Assembly: GCF_000828915.1 (NCBI RefSeq)
Contig: NZ_AP014569.1
Location: forward strand, 1 to 64,000
Direction of reading: 5' to 3'
DNA length: 64,000 nt
Source: Serpentinimonas maccroryi
Lineage (GTDB): Bacteria; Pseudomonadota; Gammaproteobacteria; Burkholderiales; Burkholderiaceae_C
The position numbers and the translations under genes were made by a program. Below the pieces are notes generated by a model. It was not told the DNA's origin. It saw only the letters and a list, made by a program, of their open reading frames with translations, and ran no database searches. This document shows positions 12,701 to 22,764 of the stretch, in pieces. Numbering within the stretch: the stretch's first letter is position 1; each line of letters begins with the position of its first letter.

Positions 12701-13147
12701 AAAGCCCGCGTATTCCTGAAAGAACACGAATCCCACCTGGCCCTGCAACGCCTGCGCCGCAACCAGCCGCTGACGGGTGTGGACCTAAAAGAGCTGGAGA
12801 TGATGCTGTTGCAGGCGGGCGGCAACGCCGCGCTGATTGCCGAGGCCAAGGAAAAAAGCCACGGGCTGGGCCTCTTCGTTCGCTCCTTGGTCGGCCTAGA
12901 CCGGGAAGCGGCCATGCAGGCTTTCAGTGAGTTCCTGCAAGGCGGCACCGCCACGGCGAACCAGATTGAGTTCATCAACCTCATCGTCGAAGAGCTGACC
13001 CAGACCGGAATCATGGAGTCTGGGCGGTTGTTTGAGTCGCCGTTCACGGATGTGAATGCACAGGGGCCGGTAGGGGTGTTTGCGCCTGCGAAGGTGACGG
13101 AGATTGTGCGGGTGCTCGAAGTCATCCGGACTCGGGCGGTGGCGTAA
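9731..13147 (+). CDS. hsdR: Type I restriction endonuclease subunit HsdR
   Basis: HsdR is the ATP-driven translocase and nuclease of the type I complex. The 1138-residue protein begins with a DUF4145-like helical domain (about 1-140) and a coiled coil (about 155-200). A nuclease domain of the PD-(D/E)xK type follows, with VDYVLWGDDG and the catalytic ALIEAKRT near residue 263. The SF2 motor shows Walker A TGSGKTRT (about 379-386), Walker B VIDEAH (about 475) and the helicase motif VGRGTRLRPD. The C-terminal region is helical and likely contacts HsdM/HsdS. It is the last gene of the operon and converges on lapD, leaving only 36 bp between. Confidence 0.96.
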   Translation: MSNFAFLQPEWPLFFEAAAKAEGLANADARASCFYARRTLALAVAWMYAHDHSLRRPYKDNLSAFIHEPSFKATVGEALFTKARLIKDLGNLAVHSTRKVHDTDAVNALRDLFHFCYWLARTYGRSARPSPGLGFSPALFPAASGAAPQSAEQLQKLEASLKERDDKLAAALKEQAALSSELKQLQAEVAAAKKANAAEPDSHDYSEAETRQAFIDVLLKEAGWNLNPAVNFEVEVSGMPNHEGKGYVDYVLWGDDGKPLALIEAKRTTKSAAVGQQQAKLYADCLEQRYGQRPVIFYSNGYEHWLWDDAAYPPRPVQGFYKKDELELAIQRRSSRKSPAAVVIDAAIVERYYQTRAVRKVGQHFEVDRQRRALLVMATGSGKTRTVIALVKVLMESNWAKRVLFLADRVALVNQAVNAFKKHLPDSSPVNLGTEKHTDGRVFVSTYPTMMGLIDDVASGQRRFGVGHFDLIVIDEAHRSVYQKYGAIFNYFDSLLVGLTATPKDEIDHNTYGLFGLEDGVPTDAYGLDEAVADGHLVPPVAISVPLKFQREGIRYADLSAEEKAQWDELEWDEEGNVPDEVNAEALNKWLFNEDTVDKVLATLMVHGQKVAGGDRLGKTIIFAKNNDHANYIAQRFDANYPHHKGAFARVVTHKTEYAQSLIDDFSKPEKPPHIAISVDMLDTGIDVPEVVNLVFFKVVRSKTKFWQMVGRGTRLRPDLFGPGQDKQNFFIFDYCQNLEFFSQNPDFKEGAASEPLGTRLFKARLELVAELDARIPGGTHGDISANDAAPKPWATNLTLKDVRQALASLLHEQVAAMNPDNFVVRPKRQHVERYAKADAWEKLDTEARHELETHVAGLPTALVDEDEEAKRFDMLMLRTQLTVLQAGSDFASLKDKIQKIASALEEQVAIPAIKAEWVLIQAVASDEWWEGVTVPMLEMARKRLRALVKLIPKGQKKVVYTDFEDAIGELTNIDLPQATAGLNMAKFKKKARVFLKEHESHLALQRLRRNQPLTGVDLKELEMMLLQAGGNAALIAEAKEKSHGLGLFVRSLVGLDREAAMQAFSEFLQGGTATANQIEFINLIVEELTQTGIMESGRLFESPFTDVNAQGPVGVFAPAKVTEIVRVLEVIRTRAVA

Positions 13148-13183
13148 CAGCTCGGTGGGCGCACCACCCGCCGCCGCACCGCC

Positions 13184-15103
13184 TCACCCCACCACCCCGG
13201 GCCCGGTGGCGCCGTCGAAGCCGAGCTGCGCCAGCAGCGGCAAGTCCTCGGCTTGTTCCACGCCTTGGGCAATCACGGTGATGCCCAGCGCATGCGCCAT
13301 GGTGCACAGCCCGCGCAAAAACTCTTGGTTGCCCGGGTTTAGGCTGACGCCGCGCACGAAGCTGGGGTGCACTTTGATGTAGTCCAGCCCCAAGCTGGGC
13401 AGTTTGCCGTTGCTGGCAAACTGCTGGCCAAAGTACTCGATCCCCACCCGGCAGCCCAGCGCCTTGAGGCTGCGCACCAGGTCGCAAAAGGCGTCGAACC
13501 GCTTGTACACCACGTACTCGGGCACCTCGAACAGCAAGCGCGGGCACAGCTGCGGGTAGCCTTGCAGCAGCTGCACCAAGCGGTTGCGAAAGCCAAAGTC
13601 GGCGATCGTTTCGGCGGACAGGTTGACCGCCACGTCGCCGCTGCCCTTGCCTAGGTGTTCGATGGCCAGCTGCACCACGCCCAAGTCGATGGGGGCGGTC
13701 AGGTTGAGGCTGGCGGCCATGGGCATGAAATCGCCGGCGCTGAGCAACTGCCCTTCGCTGCCCATGCGCAAACGGATCACGCCTTCTTGGTGCAGGGCGA
13801 GCTTGGGGTCGCGCTGCACCACCGGGTAGAAGGCCAGGCTCAAGCGGCCGCCTTGCACCGCCTCGGTGAGCAGGGTGCGCCAGCGCTCGGCCGGCAAGGT
13901 GAGCTGGCCGCCGCCTTCGTGTTCGTCGGCATGCCAGCGGTTGGGGCCTTTGGTGCGTGCCTGCGCCAGCGCCTGGTCGGCCCGGGTGAGCAAGTCGGGC
14001 AGGTTTTGCGGCCTCACATAAGACACCGCGGCCAAGTGAAACAGATCCGGGAACTCGGGCTCCCAGTCGGGCAGCCAGTCGCGCCAGAGGCGCTCGAAGA
14101 GCCGTTGCGCGGCCTCGGTCGGTGAGGCCAGCGTTGGGCAGACCACGGCGAATTCGCCGCCCTTGACGCGCCCAGAGCGCTGCCCCGGGTGTTCTTGGTC
14201 GCAGCCCAGCAGCACGGCGCCCAGTGCGCGCAGCAACTGGTCGGCGCGCTGGTGTCCAAACTTGGCGTTGAGCTCATTGAGGTGCGCCAGCCGCACCAGC
14301 ACCAAGGAGCCGCTGGAGCCAAACGCTTCGCCATCGAGCACCTCGCGCAGGTAGGCCATGAAATGCTCGCGGTTGGCCAGCCCGGTGACGGGGTCGAAGT
14401 TGACGCGCTTGTGGAGTTCGTCCAAGCGGTTCGATTCGTCGGCAAACATGAGTTGTATGCGGCCCGCCATGTCGTTCATGGCGCGGCTGACGGCGCGCAG
14501 CTCTGGCGTTCGCGGCTCGGGCACGGTGAGAAAGCGCCGTTCCGAAATGGCGTGTGCCTGCTGCACCACCGCCCCCAGCGGCCGCGTGATGACGCGCAGC
14601 GCATAGCTGCCCAACAGGCCGGTGAAAAAGGCGCCCAGCACAAACCAGAGCAACAAGTCGAGCGTGCCTTGCCACAGGTTTTTGTAGGCGAACTGTTCGT
14701 TGCTGGCCAGCACCACGGTGCCAAACTGGCGCCAGCCGTCTTGCACTTGGGCCCGGCCCGGTTCGGCTTCGAGCGGAATCAGTTGCGTAAACCAGCGTGG
14801 CGCACCCACCACTTCGCCCTCAAACACGCGCTCCACCAGAGTTTCGCCGGTGGGCGCGACGATGCGGATGAAGCGGTAGTGGCCGGCATCGAACTGCGCC
14901 GAGACCAGCAACTCCACCGTCATCGGGTCTTTGTCGAGCTGCGTCAGGGCCAGCGCCAGCGAGGTGGCGTTGTCGATGTTCTTGATCTGCAACTGCTGCT
15001 GCAGGTAGGCGCGCGCCGACAGCACGTTGACGATCAGGCTGCCGCCAAAAGCGATCGCCATCACGACGACGATGGCCAGCCAGAGTTGCTTTACCAATGA
15101 CAT
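13184..15103 (-). CDS. lapD: LapD-like inner-membrane c-di-GMP receptor (degenerate GGDEF-EAL)
   Basis: A 639-residue protein: first membrane helix (about 5-27), periplasmic LapD/MoxY-type sensor region, second helix (about 155-175), HAMP, then GGDEF and EAL domains. The GGDEF site is degenerate (KGGEF near residue 314) and the EAL signature is replaced (EGVIRLRM). The protein should therefore bind rather than make or degrade c-di-GMP, as LapD does. By analogy it would hold the LapG protease when c-di-GMP is high. lapG lies directly upstream in the same direction (40 bp gap), which supports the call. A ribosome-binding site AAGGGGAA precedes the ATG. Confidence 0.85.
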   Translation of the reverse strand: MSLVKQLWLAIVVVMAIAFGGSLIVNVLSARAYLQQQLQIKNIDNATSLALALTQLDKDPMTVELLVSAQFDAGHYRFIRIVAPTGETLVERVFEGEVVGAPRWFTQLIPLEAEPGRAQVQDGWRQFGTVVLASNEQFAYKNLWQGTLDLLLWFVLGAFFTGLLGSYALRVITRPLGAVVQQAHAISERRFLTVPEPRTPELRAVSRAMNDMAGRIQLMFADESNRLDELHKRVNFDPVTGLANREHFMAYLREVLDGEAFGSSGSLVLVRLAHLNELNAKFGHQRADQLLRALGAVLLGCDQEHPGQRSGRVKGGEFAVVCPTLASPTEAAQRLFERLWRDWLPDWEPEFPDLFHLAAVSYVRPQNLPDLLTRADQALAQARTKGPNRWHADEHEGGGQLTLPAERWRTLLTEAVQGGRLSLAFYPVVQRDPKLALHQEGVIRLRMGSEGQLLSAGDFMPMAASLNLTAPIDLGVVQLAIEHLGKGSGDVAVNLSAETIADFGFRNRLVQLLQGYPQLCPRLLFEVPEYVVYKRFDAFCDLVRSLKALGCRVGIEYFGQQFASNGKLPSLGLDYIKVHPSFVRGVSLNPGNQEFLRGLCTMAHALGITVIAQGVEQAEDLPLLAQLGFDGATGPGVVG

Positions 15104-15143
15104 AGCGGTTCCCCTTGGGATGAAAACGGGAGCGGGCGGTGCT

Positions 15144-15860
15144 TCACAACCCCTCCCTCGACATGCGCTCGAGCACGTCGCGCCAGCGCGACAGCCGTGC
15201 GGTGGAGCTGGCGACTTGCTGCGTTTGGCCCGCCACCCACAACCCTTCGCTGTTGAAGCTGAACAGGGGCGTGAGGTCGGGCCGACTCGAAGCAGGTCGC
15301 ACGCTGGTGATCAGATTGTCCAGTATCAGCGGCTCGGCGTTGGGGGTTTCGTAGAAGCCCAGCACCATGTGCGCCTCGGTCAGGGCGCCGGCGGTGCGCG
15401 CGCGCACGTAAATCAGGCGCATCTGCTCGTTGGGCACGCCCAGCAGCAGTAGGGTGACGTATTTGGCGATCGAATAGTCTTCGCAGTCGCCCGCGCCGCG
15501 GCCCATGAATTCGAGCGGCGTGGCCCAGTAGTCGGCTTGGTTCCAGACCGTAGGGTCGAGGGCGTACAAAACGCGCCGGTTGAAAAAGGTGTTGACCAGT
15601 TGCAGCTGGCGCTCGATGGGTTGCGTGCGCGCATCTTCCATCATGCTGCGCCACGCGGCCACGGTTTGCGCCGCCTGCGGGCCAAAGCGCTCCAGAGCCA
15701 GCCGCTGCTTGAGGTCCAGATTGGGGCTGGCCCAACCCCAACCCGACCCCACCACCAGGCCGAAAAGCAAGCAGACCAATGCCAACGCGCTGCCGCAGGC
15801 GAGCAAAAGCCGGCTGGGCAATGTTGGGGTGCGCGCAGGGCGCAAGAGCCAAATGGGCAC
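15144..15860 (-). CDS. lapG: LapG-like periplasmic cysteine protease (bacterial transglutaminase-like)
   Basis: A 238-residue protein with an N-terminal membrane/signal segment (about 17-38) for export to the periplasm. The BTLCP-type catalytic triad is visible: Cys126 in GDCEDYS, His164 in EAHMVLGFY, and Asp181 in ILDNLI. The 17-residue His-Asp spacing fits LapG. LapG clips the N-terminus of a large surface adhesin to release cells from a biofilm unless LapD sequesters it. No LapA-type adhesin gene is in this window. The start is a GTG with no clear ribosome-binding site and no upstream in-frame ATG, so the N-terminus is uncertain. Confidence 0.85.
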   Translation of the reverse strand: MPIWLLRPARTPTLPSRLLLACGSALALVCLLFGLVVGSGWGWASPNLDLKQRLALERFGPQAAQTVAAWRSMMEDARTQPIERQLQLVNTFFNRRVLYALDPTVWNQADYWATPLEFMGRGAGDCEDYSIAKYVTLLLLGVPNEQMRLIYVRARTAGALTEAHMVLGFYETPNAEPLILDNLITSVRPASSRPDLTPLFSFNSEGLWVAGQTQQVASSTARLSRWRDVLERMSREGL

Positions 15861-16077
15861 GGTGGGTTGAGGCGGGAGCCGTGGGGGTGGGTGAGGGATT
15901 TGAGGGCAGTGTGTGGTTTTTTGTGCAGGTCGGAAAATGATCGAAGCAATACTTGAGCACGCCGAGCAAGAATTGCTTTAAGATGCGCCCCTAGCATAGC
16001 TCAAGTCGGGCTGGCTACCTTTGTTCAAGTAAGTCTCGTGCGCCGGCAAGGTCGGTGTGCCCATGAAAGGTTTGATC

Positions 16078-18030
16078 ATGAAAACGTACTCGCTCACGGC
16101 GGTGGCGCTGGCCGCCTTACTTTGTGTTGGCAGTTTGCAGGCGCAAGTGACGCCACCTCGGCCCGTTCCTGCTGCCACGGCAGCGGCGCCTGTTGCACCA
16201 ACCGCGCCCGCCACGGCGGCCGCCTTGCCCGCCCCGATGATCGCGGCCGTGCGCCAAGCCATCCTCAACAACCCCGAGGTGCAGGCGCGTTGGCACAATT
16301 TCACCGCTTCGCAGTCCGAGCGCGATGCAGGCATGGCGGGTTGGCGGCCGCAAGTCGATTTCAACTATGGCATAGGGCGCGAGACCAACCGCGCGCCGGG
16401 CAACAACACCGGCTGGTACAGCCGCCACGGCGGCGCCCTCACCCTCAACCAGATGCTGTTCGACGGCGGCTTCACCCGCAACGAGGTGCAGCGGCTCGAA
16501 TACGCCGAGCTGGTGCGCTACTACGAGCTGCTGGAGGTGGTGGAGAACGTGGCCCTGGAGGCGGCACGCGCCTACGTCGATGTGGCCCGTTATTCTGCGC
16601 TGACCGAGGAGGCCAAGCAAAACTACGTCGAACACCGCATCCTGTCGCGCCAGATCGATGAGCGCGTCGGCGCGGGCGTCGGGCGTCGGGTCGATGCCGA
16701 CCAAGCGACCGGTCGTTTGGCGCTGGCCGAATCCAACTTGCTGACCGAGATCAGCAACCTGCACGACGTGAGCGCGCGCTTCCAACGCGTCATGGGCACG
16801 CTGGCGCCCGCCACCCTGCCGCCGTTGCGCGAAGGCCTAGATCTGCCGGGCATGCCCGCGACCATGACTGACGCCCTGCGTCAGGGTTTGCCCGCCAGCC
16901 CGACCATCAACGCCGCGTTCGAGAACGTGCGCTCCAGCCGCAGCCTGATCGAGGCGCGCCAGTCCGCGTTCTGGCCGCGGGTCGATTTTCGTCTGCGCCA
17001 AAGCTGGGGCCGCGACCTGAACAACGTGCCCGGCCGCACGCGCGACACCGTGGCCGAGGTGGTGCTGAACTACAACCTGTACCGGGGCGGCGCCGATCAG
17101 GCGCGTGAGCGCCAAGCGGTGGAGCAAAGCGCCCAGGCGCGCCAGTTGCAGGAGCTGGCCTGCCGCAACGTGCGCCAGACGCTGACGATTGCCTTCAACG
17201 ACGTCCAGCGCCTGAACGAGCAGCTCGGCTTCCTCAATCAGCACCGCCTTTCGACCGAGGTGGCGCGCGACGCCTACCGGCAGCAGTTCGACATCGGCCA
17301 GCGCACGCTGCTCGATTTGCTGGATTCGCAAAACGAGTACTTCGAGGCCAGCCGCGCCTTCATCAACGCCCAATACAACGAATTCCTAGCGCAGGCGCGC
17401 ACGCTGGCGGCGATGGGCCAGCTGACGACGGCGCTGGGCGTGAGCCGGCCCGACCAGCCGACGCTGGAGCAGCTGGGCCAAGACCGCGGTGCCTTGCCAC
17501 CCGAAGAGCTGTGCCCATTCGAGGCGCCGGCCCTGTTGGTGGTGGACAAAGCGCGTGCGGTGGCGGATGCGCCAGTGCGCGCCCGTCCGGCGCTGCCGGC
17601 CGCAGCCCCCGCCGCCGCTGTACCAGCGGCAGCCCCAGCAGCAGCCCCTGCACCCGCCGCAGCGGCCCCTGCACCGCAGCAGATCACGTTTGCTTCCGAC
17701 GCGCTGTTCGATTTCGATCGCGCCGTGCTGCGCCCCGATGGCCGCCAACGCCTCGATGAAGTGGTGGCGCGCATCCGGGCCATCAACCTCGATGTGGTGA
17801 TCGCCGTCGGCCACACCGACAGCATGGGCAGCGAAGCCCACAACCAGCGCCTGTCGCTGCGCCGCGCCGAGGCGGTCAAGGCCTATCTGGTGAACCAAGG
17901 TGTGTCGGCCGATCGCATCCGCACCGAAGGGCGCGGCGAGGCGCAGCCGGTGGCCAGCAACGACACCGCACAGGGGCGGGCGCAAAACCGCCGGGTCGAA
18001 ATCACCGTGGTGGAGCAACCCCGCCGCTAA
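16078..18030 (+). CDS. TolC-family outer-membrane efflux protein fused to a C-terminal OmpA domain
   Basis: The likely start is the ATG at 16078, giving MKTYSLTAVALAALLCVGSL as a typical signal peptide. Residues about 40-450 form a TolC/OEP channel (two repeats of long helices and beta-strands). An Ala/Pro-rich linker (about 500-533) leads to an OmpA/MotB-type peptidoglycan-binding domain (about 535-650) with GHTDSMGSEAHNQRLSLRRA and NRRVEI. TolC proteins are the outer-membrane exit of type I secretion. Next to lapD/lapG, this is a good candidate for the LapE-like exporter of the adhesin. The OmpA domain could anchor the channel to the cell wall. Earlier in-frame starts exist at 16057 (GTG) and 16063 (ATG). 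Confidence 0.88.
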   Translation: MKTYSLTAVALAALLCVGSLQAQVTPPRPVPAATAAAPVAPTAPATAAALPAPMIAAVRQAILNNPEVQARWHNFTASQSERDAGMAGWRPQVDFNYGIGRETNRAPGNNTGWYSRHGGALTLNQMLFDGGFTRNEVQRLEYAELVRYYELLEVVENVALEAARAYVDVARYSALTEEAKQNYVEHRILSRQIDERVGAGVGRRVDADQATGRLALAESNLLTEISNLHDVSARFQRVMGTLAPATLPPLREGLDLPGMPATMTDALRQGLPASPTINAAFENVRSSRSLIEARQSAFWPRVDFRLRQSWGRDLNNVPGRTRDTVAEVVLNYNLYRGGADQARERQAVEQSAQARQLQELACRNVRQTLTIAFNDVQRLNEQLGFLNQHRLSTEVARDAYRQQFDIGQRTLLDLLDSQNEYFEASRAFINAQYNEFLAQARTLAAMGQLTTALGVSRPDQPTLEQLGQDRGALPPEELCPFEAPALLVVDKARAVADAPVRARPALPAAAPAAAVPAAAPAAAPAPAAAAPAPQQITFASDALFDFDRAVLRPDGRQRLDEVVARIRAINLDVVIAVGHTDSMGSEAHNQRLSLRRAEAVKAYLVNQGVSADRIRTEGRGEAQPVASNDTAQGRAQNRRVEITVVEQPRR

Positions 18031-18044
18031 AGCCGGTGGGAAGG

Positions 18045-18060
18045 CCGGTCGAAAGACCGG
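18045..18060. terminator. GAAA-tetraloop hairpin between convergent genes
   Basis: A six-pair stem CCGGTC/GACCGG closes a GAAA loop in the 69-bp gap between the TolC-OmpA gene and lipA, which converge. There is no U-tract on either strand, so intrinsic termination is not assured. Confidence 0.35.
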
Positions 18061-18099
18061 TGGGGTGGGCGGCCAGCGAGAGCCAAAGCGCTGCGCCGC

Positions 18100-19098
18100 T
18101 CAAACCCCGGCCGCGTGCGCCTGTGCGTCGGCGTGGTAGGAGCTGCGCACCATCGGCCCGACGGCGGCGTGGTCAAAGCCCATGGCGTGCGCCTGCTGCT
18201 CGAACCATTTGAAGGTGTCGGGGTGCGCGTAGCGGCGCACCGGCAGGTGCTGGTTGCTGGGCGCGAGGTACTGGCCGATGGTCAGCATGCTTACGCCGTG
18301 CGCGCGCAGATCCTGCATCACGGCGAGAATTTCATCGTCGGTTTCGCCCAAGCCCAGCATCAGGCCGCTTTTGGTCGGGATGTGGGGCTGGCGCTCCTTA
18401 AATTTTTTGAGCAGGTTCAGGCTGAAAGCGTAGTCGCTGCCGGGGCGCGCCTCTTTGTACAGGCGCGGCACGGTTTCTAGGTTGTGGTTCATCACGTCGG
18501 GCGGGGCGGCGCACAAAATATCCAGCGCGCGCTCGTCGCGGCCACGAAAGTCGGGCACCAGCACCTCGATCTGGGTCTGCGGCGACAGGGCGCGCGTGTG
18601 CTCGATGCAGGCCACGAAATGGGCCGCGCCGCCGTCGCGCAAGTCGTCGCGATCGACGCTGGTGATGACCACGTACTTGAGCCCGAGCGCGGCGATGGTG
18701 CGCGCCAGCTTTTGCGGCTCTTCGGCATCGAGCGGGTCTGGGCGGCCGTGCCCCACATCGCAAAAGGGGCAGCGCCGGGTGCACTTGTCGCCCATGATCA
18801 TGAAGGTGGCCGTGCCCTTGCCGAAGCACTCGCCGATGTTGGGGCACGAGGCCTCTTCGCACACCGTGACCAGTTTTTGGCTGCGCAGCACGGCTTTGAT
18901 CTCGTGAAAGCGGCTGCCTGGCGCGGCCGCCTTGACGCGGATCCAGTCGGGCTTTTTGAGCGCTTCGGCGGGCACGATCTTGATCGGGATGCGCGCCGTT
19001 TTGGCGCCGTTTTTTTGCTTGGCGCGGGGGTCGTAGGGGGCCGGTATGGGCGCGCATGTTTCAAGGGCGGGGCCAGGGGAGGGGGCGGCAGCGTTCAT
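18100..19098 (-). CDS. lipA: Lipoyl synthase LipA
   Basis: LipA is a radical SAM enzyme that inserts two sulfurs into protein-bound octanoyl chains to make lipoyl cofactors. Both iron-sulfur cluster motifs are present: [12 protein letters not shown] for the auxiliary cluster and CTRRCPFC for the radical SAM cluster. The start at 19098 ([15 protein letters not shown]) gives 332 residues, normal for the family. The open frame continues upstream to 19317, but that extension has no family similarity. It follows lipB by 88 bp on the same strand. Confidence 0.96.
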   Translation of the reverse strand: MNAAAPSPGPALETCAPIPAPYDPRAKQKNGAKTARIPIKIVPAEALKKPDWIRVKAAAPGSRFHEIKAVLRSQKLVTVCEEASCPNIGECFGKGTATFMIMGDKCTRRCPFCDVGHGRPDPLDAEEPQKLARTIAALGLKYVVITSVDRDDLRDGGAAHFVACIEHTRALSPQTQIEVLVPDFRGRDERALDILCAAPPDVMNHNLETVPRLYKEARPGSDYAFSLNLLKKFKERQPHIPTKSGLMLGLGETDDEILAVMQDLRAHGVSMLTIGQYLAPSNQHLPVRRYAHPDTFKWFEQQAHAMGFDHAAVGPMVRSSYHADAQAHAAGV

Positions 19099-19186
19099 GA
19101 GGGCGTAGGTGCTTGAGGGCGCTTTTAGGTGCGGTAAGAAGGGGGCTACGTGGGCGGAAAGGGCAGGCGGTAGGGCACGGTTTGCC

Positions 19187-19864
19187 TCAATGCCCCAGCA
19201 AATCCGACAGGTGGCGCAACAACAGAGGCTCCACCTCGGATACCGAAACTGCCACGCCGATGGACTGCAAATCCACCGTTTGCAGCCCAGCATAACCGCA
19301 GGGGTTGATGCGGCCAAAGGGCTCCAGATCCATGGCCACGTTCAGGGCCAACCCATGGTAGCTGCAGTGGCGGTGCACCTTGATGCCCAGCGCGGCGATT
19401 TTGCCCAAGCCCGCAAACGGATCGTCGCCGGGGCGCGGCCCGGTGAGGGCGGCGTGATCGAAGGGGTCGGCCAGCCGCACGTAAATGCCGGGCGAGCCGG
19501 CGATGCGGTGCCCGGTGACGCCCAACTGCGCCAGCGTGCGCAGCAGCGCTTCTTCGAGCCGGTAGACATAGGTCTTGACGTACAGACCGGCGCGGCGCAG
19601 ATCAATCAGCGGATAAGCCACCAACTGCCCCGGCCCGTGGTATGTGACCTGGCCACCGCGGTCGGTTTGCAGCACCGCAATGCTGCCCGGTTGCAGCACA
19701 TGCGCCGCATTGCCCGCCACGCCTTGGGTGTAGGTTGGCGGGTGCTGGCAAAACCAGATTTCGTCGGGGCTCTCAGAACCGCGCTGTTGGGTGTAGGCGC
19801 GCATGGCCTCCAGAGTAGGCGCATAGTCCACTGGGCCTAGGTTGCGCAAGATCAGATCGGCCAT
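19187..19864 (-). CDS. lipB: Octanoyltransferase LipB
   Basis: LipB transfers octanoate from acyl carrier protein to lipoyl domains, the step before LipA. The 225-residue protein contains [20 protein letters not shown] and the catalytic-region motif [10 protein letters not shown] with the cysteine in PCG (NPCGY). Its start overlaps the ybeD stop by one base, so the two are translationally coupled. The order ybeD-lipB-lipA is a conserved proteobacterial cluster. Confidence 0.95.
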   Translation of the reverse strand: MADLILRNLGPVDYAPTLEAMRAYTQQRGSESPDEIWFCQHPPTYTQGVAGNAAHVLQPGSIAVLQTDRGGQVTYHGPGQLVAYPLIDLRRAGLYVKTYVYRLEEALLRTLAQLGVTGHRIAGSPGIYVRLADPFDHAALTGPRPGDDPFAGLGKIAALGIKVHRHCSYHGLALNVAMDLEPFGRINPCGYAGLQTVDLQSIGVAVSVSEVEPLLLRHLSDLLGH

Positions 19865-20139
19865 CAGAGCACGACCTTAACGAGGGGGTGCGAGCTCAAG
19901 GCGCGGTACAGGTCATCGAGCTGCGCGCGGTTGTGCACGTGCACGGTCAGGGTCAGGCCGAGGTATTTGCCGGCATTGCTCGGGCGCTGTTCGACGGTGA
20001 GCGGGTCAAAGTCGGGGTCGAAGCGGCGCGCGATGGCGAGCATCTCCTCGACCAAGCTGGGGGTCTGTAAGCCCATGACTTTGATAGGGAAATGACACGG
20101 GTAGGTGATCAGCGAGTCTGAGGCAGGTGGAGCAGACAT
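19864..20139 (-). CDS. ybeD: YbeD-family (DUF493) small protein
   Basis: A 91-residue protein of the YbeD/DUF493 family, a ferredoxin-like fold with proposed regulatory roles. The visible family features are [11 protein letters not shown] near the N-terminus and [25 protein letters not shown] in the C-terminal half (cited by its ends as GKYLGL and LDDLYRAL). It is the first gene of the ybeD-lipB-lipA group, transcribed away from the atp operon. The biochemical function is not established. Confidence 0.9.
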   Translation of the reverse strand: MSAPPASDSLITYPCHFPIKVMGLQTPSLVEEMLAIARRFDPDFDPLTVEQRPSNAGKYLGLTLTVHVHNRAQLDDLYRALSSHPLVKVVL

Positions 20140-20225
20140 GCGGTTATTATCGCGATATCGGGGTTGGTGAGGCCCATAGGCGCGTGACTAAAGCATGACG
20201 TTTGGATGAAAAGAGTGTCAAAGAT

Positions 20226-20253
20226 TTGGTGCCTGCGGGTTTCTACGTATAAT
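20226..20253 (+). promoter_or_regulatory. Sigma-70 promoter of the atp operon
   Basis: A perfect -10 box TATAAT (20248-20253) has a weak -35 TTGGTG (20226-20231) at 16-bp spacing. It points into atpI, whose start is about 110 bp downstream. It also lies in the divergent gap facing ybeD. Confidence 0.6.
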
Positions 20254-20366
20254 GCGCGAGTTTTGACGCTGCGGCATCGGGTTGGTGGCGGTGCCGATGG
20301 GTGCCTACGCAGCCCTGAACAAAGTCTACCGGTGCGTTAATCGATCTGTAATCCGAGGTGGTGACA

Positions 20367-20909
20367 ATGCTCCGTGGTACGCAAGCGAGCGCCGAGGAGC
20401 GTGAAAGTCCAAACGGTTTGCAGGTCGACACAGCCACAGAAGACGAGAGTTTCACGCCTCTCACGGCCGAGCAGGCCCAAGCATTGCGCGCCCGCCAGCC
20501 TCAAATGTCGGTGTGGGCCTTGGTGCGTTGGCAGCTGGTGATGTTGCTTCTGGCGACCACCTCTACGGTACCGTTCGCGCTGGTTTGGGGTGAATGGGTT
20601 TGGGTGGTGTCGGTGTTTTACGGTGGCTTGTGTGCTTTGCTGCCAACGGCTGTGATGGCTTATGGCCTAACAGGAAGCCGCTGGGCACGCAAGCATGCGG
20701 CACAGCCCGCCGGAGCGGTTCGGGGTGTGCTTGGGGGCGTATTTTTTTGGGAAGGTGTCAAGATCTTGCTGGCCATTGCCCTGTTGGCGTTGGCCCCAGC
20801 CTTGATACCGGGTTTGAGTTGGGTCGGCCTTTTGGTCGGGTTGGTGTTGGTGTTGAAGGTGTATTGGTTGGCTTTTTGGAAGCAGTCTACCCTCAGCGCG
20901 GCGCCTTGA
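20367..20909 (+). CDS. atpI: ATP synthase subunit I
   Basis: AtpI is a small membrane protein that helps assemble or stabilise the c-ring. It is commonly the first gene of the proteobacterial atp operon. The product (about 180 residues) has a soluble N-terminal tail of about 50 residues and then four hydrophobic segments. The ATG at 20367 is chosen because GAGG lies 8 bases upstream. In-frame GTGs at 20358 and 20361 overlap that ribosome-binding site. Sequence conservation in this family is low, so the call rests heavily on position. Confidence 0.85.
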   Translation: MLRGTQASAEERESPNGLQVDTATEDESFTPLTAEQAQALRARQPQMSVWALVRWQLVMLLLATTSTVPFALVWGEWVWVVSVFYGGLCALLPTAVMAYGLTGSRWARKHAAQPAGAVRGVLGGVFFWEGVKILLAIALLALAPALIPGLSWVGLLVGLVLVLKVYWLAFWKQSTLSAAP

Positions 20910-20942
20910 TCCATCTGATGAAATTGACGAAAGCAGAGTTGC

Positions 20943-22174
<1,232 letters not shown>

Positions 22175-22274
22175 TGCAATTCAGGCGCAAGCCTGAATTT
22201 TCATGGCCGCAGGCGCCCAGCTTGTCCCGGCTCTCGCAATTGGTTTTTACTCGTAAACATTGAAAGGCGTTGCA

Positions 22275-22745
22275 ATGAATCTCAATGCAACCATGTTTGC
22301 GCAAGCCATCGTTTTTGGCATTTTTGTGTGGTTCACGATGAAATTCGTGTGGCCGCCTCTAGCCAAAGTGCTCGATGAGCGCGCGCAAAAAATTGCCGAA
22401 GGTCTGGCTGCCTCTGAAAAAGCCAAGATCGAGCTGACGCTGGCCAACAAGCGCGTCGAGGAAGAGCTGGGCAAATCGCGCAACGAGTCGGCCTCGCGGC
22501 TGGCCGATGCCGAGCGCCGGGCGCAGCAGATCATCGAAGAGGCCAAGCAGCGCGCCACCGAAGAATCGGCCAAAATCCGCGCCGCCGCCGAGGCCGAAGC
22601 CGAGCAGCAGGTTTACAAAGCGCGCGAGCAGCTGCGCGAGCAGGTGGCCTTGCTGGCGGTGCAGGGGGCGGAGCAAATACTGCGCCGCGAAGTCAACGCC
22701 AGCGTGCACGCCGATCTGTTGGCGCGCCTCAAAGCCGAGCTTTGA
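22275..22745 (+). CDS. atpF: ATP synthase Fo subunit b
   Basis: Subunit b is the peripheral stalk: an N-terminal membrane anchor (about 5-25, [17 protein letters not shown]) followed by a long charged helix rich in Ala, Glu, Lys and Arg. The ATG at 22275 gives 156 residues, the same length as E. coli AtpF, and has GAAAGG 7 bases upstream. The in-frame TTG at 22260 is less likely. Confidence 0.96.
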   Translation: MNLNATMFAQAIVFGIFVWFTMKFVWPPLAKVLDERAQKIAEGLAASEKAKIELTLANKRVEEELGKSRNESASRLADAERRAQQIIEEAKQRATEESAKIRAAAEAEAEQQVYKAREQLREQVALLAVQGAEQILRREVNASVHADLLARLKAEL

Positions 22746-22764
22746 TCCTCAGACCGAGCACATC

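Noticed and set aside
13184-15103. Reading the GGDEF-EAL protein as an active diguanylate cyclase or phosphodiesterase
   Set aside because: Both catalytic signatures are degenerate (KGGEF; EGVIRLRM) and lapG is adjacent, which fits a LapD-type receptor.
5470-17400. Impression that CTAG is enriched (many CTA-G Leu codons)
   Set aside because: A rough count of about 22 in the first 20 kb is below the expectation from base composition, so CTAG is still avoided. Only the triple cluster before hsdM is notable.
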